Source: Treponema sp.
GTDB taxonomy: Bacteria > Spirochaetota > Spirochaetia > Treponematales > Treponemataceae
Assembly (NCBI GenBank): GCA_012799545.1
Contig: JAAZLA010000081.1
Coordinates: 1-10,370 of the forward strand
DNA: 10,370 bases
Direction of reading: 5' to 3'
Shown: positions 7,456-10,370 of the stretch, one piece after another
Numbering within the stretch: position 1 is the stretch's first letter
Layout: each line of letters opens with the position of its first letter
Translations under genes and position numbers: made by a program
Notes under the pieces: model-generated
Databases searched by the model: none
Told to the model about the DNA's origin: nothing
What the model saw: only the letters and a program-made list of their open reading frames with translations

Positions 7456-8388
7456 CTAGGCACAATATTGTTCATATATTGTGCTGTCTATTATTTTAAT
7501 TTTTAATAAAACTTCATGTATACATTCACGGCCTTCATTTACCGCTATATAATGATCAATTAACCAAAAATAGTGATTAATTAATAATGCCTTTATATCG
7601 TCTTTTACTCCTTCAGCTTCTTTATACTCTTTTTCTAAGGCATAAATTGCTTGTTTGAGCTGTCCAACTTCTAAAGACTTTAATTCACGTTTGATGGTAA
7701 GAATACCATATAAAACGCCATAAACTGGAACCCAAGCTGCTACATTGGAATCTTTTTGCTTCGATGCGAGTGTGATTTCATGCAGTTTGTAAAAGAGCTC
7801 GGATTCCAAAAGCTCTAAGTCAATTTGTTTAGGTTCAATAAAAAAGGCTTCCCTAAATAAAGCCTTGGCAGGAATTTCTTCCCCACAGAGCGCATAGCAA
7901 TCGGCCATTTGTGCTAGTATATCAGCTTTTTTAGGAGCTGCTTTATTTGCATCCTTCAAGTAGCGAAGCGATGTCGTATAATCGCCGAGTTTTTTATAAC
8001 AAAGCCCCATTCTTGCATATACATCTGCCTTATCTTGCGTTCTGCTTTCTTTTAGTATACTTGAAAAAGAATCCAAGCAGTACCGAAAAACTCCTTGTTG
8101 TATAAAAAATAGTAAAGATTCATACTGAGGAATGTCATGCTTTAAAAGGGAGTAAAAATGCTTCCATTTAGATATCAGCTGTTCCCCTTTTTCGTAGCCA
8201 TTCGAAAAAGAATCTATCATTTTCATCTCATTTGCCCAGTATGTTGCCACCTTCAAGGCAAATAAAATATCTGTATTTTCGAGGTCTTGCGATAAGATGC
8301 TTTCAAGTTCTTGTTTTGCTTCAAGAGGTTTTGCATTTTTTAACAATTCATACACATTTTGAAGCTGTGAATCAGACCTGCTACTCAT
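7456..8388 (-). CDS. Cytoplasmic TPR-repeat protein upstream of greA
   Basis: 310 residues without a signal peptide or membrane helix, so probably cytoplasmic. Two tandem TPR units are clear: about 120-153 (ADVYARMGLCYKKLGDYTTS onward) and 154-187 (ADILAQMADCYALCGEEIPA onward). Flanking helices at 10-50 and 240-300 may be further degenerate repeats. TPRs mediate protein-protein contacts; no enzymatic motif is seen. The stop lies 14 bases before the greA start, with the greA ribosome binding site in between, so the pair is very likely co-transcribed and may work together, possibly with this protein contacting the TPR-like part of GreA (inference). The ATG at 8388 has only a weak AGGT (8393-8396) before it and lies very close to a strong -10 element; the next in-frame Met (residue 55) would remove part of the helical N-terminus, so 8388 is kept. 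Confidence 0.83.
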   Translation of the reverse strand: MSSRSDSQLQNVYELLKNAKPLEAKQELESILSQDLENTDILFALKVATYWANEMKMIDSFSNGYEKGEQLISKWKHFYSLLKHDIPQYESLLFFIQQGVFRYCLDSFSSILKESRTQDKADVYARMGLCYKKLGDYTTSLRYLKDANKAAPKKADILAQMADCYALCGEEIPAKALFREAFFIEPKQIDLELLESELFYKLHEITLASKQKDSNVAAWVPVYGVLYGILTIKRELKSLEVGQLKQAIYALEKEYKEAEGVKDDIKALLINHYFWLIDHYIAVNEGRECIHEVLLKIKIIDSTIYEQYCA

Positions 8389-8399
8389 AATTACCTACT

Positions 8400-8427
8400 A
8401 TTATACTTAAAAACTCTCTTTAGTCAA
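8400..8427 (-). promoter_or_regulatory. Proximal sigma-70 promoter of the TPR-greA operon
   Basis: On the - strand TTGACT (8427-8422) and a perfect TATAAT (8405-8400) are separated by 16 bases. The predicted start is near 8393, only about five bases before the ATG at 8388, so the transcript would be practically leaderless. Confidence 0.7.
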
Positions 8428-8442
8428 TCTAGAAAGGAAAAA

Positions 8443-8470
8443 TTGCGAAAAATGGGCTAAAGTTTATAAT
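8443..8470 (+). promoter_or_regulatory. Candidate rpe promoter, overlapping the divergent distal promoter
   Basis: TTGCGA (8443-8448, four of six consensus bases), a 16-base spacer and a perfect TATAAT (8465-8470). The predicted start near 8477 gives a leader of about 105 bases. The -10 shares bases 8465-8468 with the leftward TATAAA, so the two promoters probably exclude each other. Confidence 0.45.
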
Positions 8471-8491
8471 ACGTTTTATTGCTTTAGTCAA
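8463..8491 (-). promoter_or_regulatory. Distal sigma-70 promoter of the TPR-greA operon
   Basis: On the - strand TTGACT (8491-8486) and TATAAA (8468-8463) are separated by 17 bases. The predicted start near 8456 gives a leader of about 68 bases that includes the AGGT before the ATG. Its -35 lies in a copy of the 11-base direct repeat CTTTAGTCAAT (8482-8492) that also holds the proximal -35 (8418-8428). Confidence 0.6.
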
Positions 8492-8546
8492 TACTCTATT
8501 TTTGCTTTTTTCAAAAAATTGACTTTTATAGAAAAACTTTAAGGCA

Positions 8547-8575
8547 TTTACATATTTCTATCTCTTTGCTACTAT
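8547..8575 (+). promoter_or_regulatory. Alternative rpe promoter giving a leaderless mRNA
   Basis: TTTACA (8547-8552, five of six), a 17-base spacer and TACTAT (8570-8575, four of six). The start would fall at or next to the ATG at 8582. This fits the absence of a Shine-Dalgarno sequence before rpe, but the -10 is weak. Confidence 0.35.
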
Positions 8576-8581
8576 ATAAGT

Positions 8582-9217
8582 ATGAAAAAACCTATTTTAG
8601 CGCCATCTTTGCTCGCCTCTGATTTTACGAAACTTGGTGCAGCCATACAAAAAATAGAAGAAGTAGAAAATGCCTTTGTACATATCGATGTAATGGATGG
8701 CAGTTTTGTTCCGCAAATATCCTTTGGCCAGCCGATTGTACAAGCAATTCGCCCACTGACAAAACGCATTTTTGATGTCCACCTTATGATAGATAATCCA
8801 CAAGCACATTTTAAAAGCTTTGTTGACTCTGGCGCAGATTACCTTACCTTTCATTATGAAAACACGATTCACCACCATAGACTGATTCAAGAAATTCGCG
8901 ACCTTGGGGCAAAACCAGGTATAAGTATTGTCCCCTCAACTCCCGTCTCTGTCTTGGAAGAAATACTACCGCTTGTCGATTTAGTGCTCGTAATGTCAGT
9001 AAATCCAGGTTTTGGCGGACAAAAACTCATCCCTTCTTGCTTAAATAAGGTAAAAAACTTAAAAAAGACTCGCCAAAAGAGCTCATATTCGTATATAATA
9101 TCAATAGATGGTGGTGTAAATTCCGAGACACTTCCTTCTGTTTTAGAGGCAGGTGCCGATCTTGTCGTTTCGGGTTCTTCTTTTTTTTCCGGTGATTTGC
9201 CTTGGGGAAAAGCATAG
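8582..9217 (+). CDS. rpe: Ribulose-phosphate 3-epimerase
   Basis: Interconverts ribulose 5-phosphate and xylulose 5-phosphate in the non-oxidative pentose phosphate pathway, in the cytoplasm. 211 residues in a TIM-barrel pattern, close to the usual 215-225. Family signatures are APSLLASDF (7-15, with Ser9), HIDVMDGSFVP (34-44), DVHLMI (65-70), VNPGFGGQ (140-147) and SIDGGVN (174-180). Metal ligands are His34, Asp36, His67 and Asp176; Asp36 and Asp176 are the acid-base pair. The common 'ALNP-TP' loop reads SIVPSTP (115-121), so the Asn is replaced by Val. No Shine-Dalgarno is visible before the ATG, although the protein clearly starts here because MKKPILAPSLL aligns with the family N-terminus. 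It is followed after 71 bases by a secreted TPR gene with no convincing terminator between them. Confidence 0.97.
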   Translation: MKKPILAPSLLASDFTKLGAAIQKIEEVENAFVHIDVMDGSFVPQISFGQPIVQAIRPLTKRIFDVHLMIDNPQAHFKSFVDSGADYLTFHYENTIHHHRLIQEIRDLGAKPGISIVPSTPVSVLEEILPLVDLVLVMSVNPGFGGQKLIPSCLNKVKNLKKTRQKSSYSYIISIDGGVNSETLPSVLEAGADLVVSGSSFFSGDLPWGKA

Positions 9218-9288
9218 GAGTTTGGAATAAATCCTGTTTTTATAAGAGTTTAAAAAGCCGGTAAAAGTCTGTATGTAAGGATGTAAGT

Positions 9289-10236
9289 ATGCAAAACAAA
9301 AATATGAAGCAGATTATTATTCTTTTTCTTTGTTTTTTTATCTTAATGCACCTTTCTGTTTTTTCTCAAGAGGGGACTGCTTCGAATTTAGATGAATACG
9401 CTCCTCATTTTGTTCAGCAAGGCATAAAGGCATATGAAGAAAATAATTGGGATCTTGCGATACATTTTTTTAAAAGAGCTACGGCCTTCCCATCTACTGC
9501 AACGCAAGAATTGTGGTATATGCTGATTATGTCTGAACTGTATGCAGAAAAATACGAGGATCTTTTACTGGACGTATATGAATTCAAAAAAAATTTCCCA
9601 GGTAGCTATTTAACTTCGTTTATAGAGTATCAAGAAGGAAGGGCGCATTATTATTTGAAACAATGGGATTTGGCTATTTCTGTATTATCAGATTTTTGCG
9701 TAGCCTATCCAGAACACGAACTCTATGCATCAAGTCTTTTTTGGATTGCAGAAACTCTGTATGCTATGCATTATTATTCTTTAGCGGCATCTTTTTATGA
9801 GCGGATTGCCGATGAATATCCAAAATCGGTAAAGATGACAGAAGTTTTATACCGACTAGATGTGATACACCAAAGAGAAAAAGAAGAAAAATTACTGCTT
9901 CTTTTGCAAGCAACTTCTGAAGAATATCTTTCCTCCAAGGAAGAGTATGAGCGACAACTACGCCAATTTCAAACTGAGGAAGCTATCGGCTTGCGCAAGC
10001 AGCTCAACGATGCGCAGGCTAAAATAGCACAATTGGAATTTGATAAAAATGAAGCAGACTTGCATTCCAGTTTACAAGCTGAAGAAATAGTACAATTGCA
10101 AAATCTTTTAGATAATATAGAAAAGAACGAAGCAAAAAGTGCTTCGCAAGATCTCATAAAACAAATACAAATGCTCAAAGAGAAAGCAGCACAAATAAAG
10201 ATTGAGCTTGAAGAAAACACCCTTGGTGAAGAATAA
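9289..10236 (+). CDS. Secreted TPR and coiled-coil protein
   Basis: 315 residues. A signal peptide spans about 1-26, with probable cleavage between VFS and Gln27; no lipobox. TPR-like helical pairs follow: about 37-68 (APHFVQQGIKAYEENNWDLA), 112-140 (IEYQEGRAHYYLKQWDLAIS) and 148-180 (SLFWIAETLYAMHYYSLAAS). From about 195 to 308 the sequence is a charged heptad-rich coiled coil (Glu, Lys, Gln and Leu). TPR plus coiled coil in the periplasm recalls CpoB/YbgF or BamD-type envelope proteins; in CpoB, however, the coiled coil is N-terminal, so this is only an analogy. Ribosome binding site TAAGGA (9276-9281) is seven bases before the ATG; an internal ATG at 9304 (residue 6) would also leave the signal peptide intact. 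The next exported-protein gene follows after 18 bases, suggesting one envelope-related operon. Confidence 0.85.
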   Translation: MQNKNMKQIIILFLCFFILMHLSVFSQEGTASNLDEYAPHFVQQGIKAYEENNWDLAIHFFKRATAFPSTATQELWYMLIMSELYAEKYEDLLLDVYEFKKNFPGSYLTSFIEYQEGRAHYYLKQWDLAISVLSDFCVAYPEHELYASSLFWIAETLYAMHYYSLAASFYERIADEYPKSVKMTEVLYRLDVIHQREKEEKLLLLLQATSEEYLSSKEEYERQLRQFQTEEAIGLRKQLNDAQAKIAQLEFDKNEADLHSSLQAEEIVQLQNLLDNIEKNEAKSASQDLIKQIQMLKEKAAQIKIELEENTLGEE

Positions 10237-10254
10237 GCTAAAGAGGAGAATAAA

Positions 10255-10370
10255 GTGAAAAAAAAATTGACTATTATCCTATGTTTCTTTGTTTCTTTGT
10301 TAGCCTTTGCAGCTCAACAAGAGAAGCGTTTTGGCAATTTAAAAGTTGTTCTACACGATGTATCTTTGAC
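10255..10370 (+). CDS. N-terminus of an exported protein, partial
   Basis: A GTG start at 10255 follows AGAGGAG (10241-10247) with seven bases of spacing, a strong ribosome binding site. The 38 codons inside the window encode a basic start, a hydrophobic core and a probable cleavage site at AFAA-Q (17-21), i.e. a type I signal peptide, then mature sequence beginning QQEKRFGNLKVVLHDVSL. The frame is open to the window edge. It lies 18 bases after the TPR/coiled-coil gene, so it is probably in the same operon. Too little is present to assign a family. Confidence 0.8.
   Translation, partial: MKKKLTIILCFFVSLLAFAAQQEKRFGNLKVVLHDVSL

Noticed and set aside
8597..8890. A 97-codon - strand frame opposite rpe
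   Set aside because: It is fully within rpe, which has all its catalytic motifs. The antisense frame shows no domain or start signal.
9216..9241. Possible terminator after rpe (AGGA ... TCCT followed by a T-run)
   Set aside because: The stem has only four pairs with a 12-base loop, too weak to call. Read-through into the next gene is likely.
1..10370. Mobile elements, CRISPR arrays, phage or defence systems
   Set aside because: No transposase or integrase motifs, regular spaced repeats, attachment sites or toxin-antitoxin-like gene pairs were seen. The genes are housekeeping or envelope-type, with similar base composition throughout.

Overview
The window is AT-rich bacterial DNA whose gene content points to a spirochaete, most probably a host-associated Treponema. 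The strongest pointer is a roughly 900-residue protein with a complete GreA domain at its C-terminus behind a long helical extension. I know that oversized form of GreA from spirochaetes (Borrelia and Treponema). Secreted proteins with short signal peptides ending in FSQ or FAA, and families of TPR and HEAT proteins, fit the same assignment. Nothing suggests a mobile element, CRISPR array, rRNA, tRNA or recent gene transfer.

Left part (1-2633, + strand): the 3' end of a probable LptF/LptG-type permease, then tgt (tRNA-guanine transglycosylase), whose stop overlaps the start of a secreted HEAT-repeat protein by an ATGA. This looks like one operon. It converges with the next group with a single base between the two stop codons.

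Middle part (2635-8388, - strand): reading leftward, a cytoplasmic TPR protein, the giant GreA 14 bases later, a short gap holding a 13-bp perfect inverted repeat and an extended -10 promoter, then a membrane-anchored von Willebrand A (vWA) protein with a long tail that I predict is cytoplasmic. The leftward group ends at a good intrinsic terminator that lies inside the last codons of the convergent HEAT gene. The TPR gene has two strong-looking tandem sigma-70 promoters; the one nearer the gene would give an almost leaderless mRNA.

Right part (8389-10370, + strand): a 193-bp divergent promoter region, rpe (ribulose-phosphate 3-epimerase), a secreted TPR/coiled-coil protein, and the first 38 codons of another exported protein.

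Functionally the window mixes housekeeping genes (tgt, greA, rpe) with envelope or periplasmic scaffold-type proteins of unknown role. No stretch over 300 bases lacks a gene. I see no clearly new multi-gene system. The most interesting items are the vWA membrane protein with its duplicated tail motif, the large GreA extension, the terminator hidden in a neighbour's coding sequence, the palindrome before the vWA gene, and the crowded divergent promoter region.
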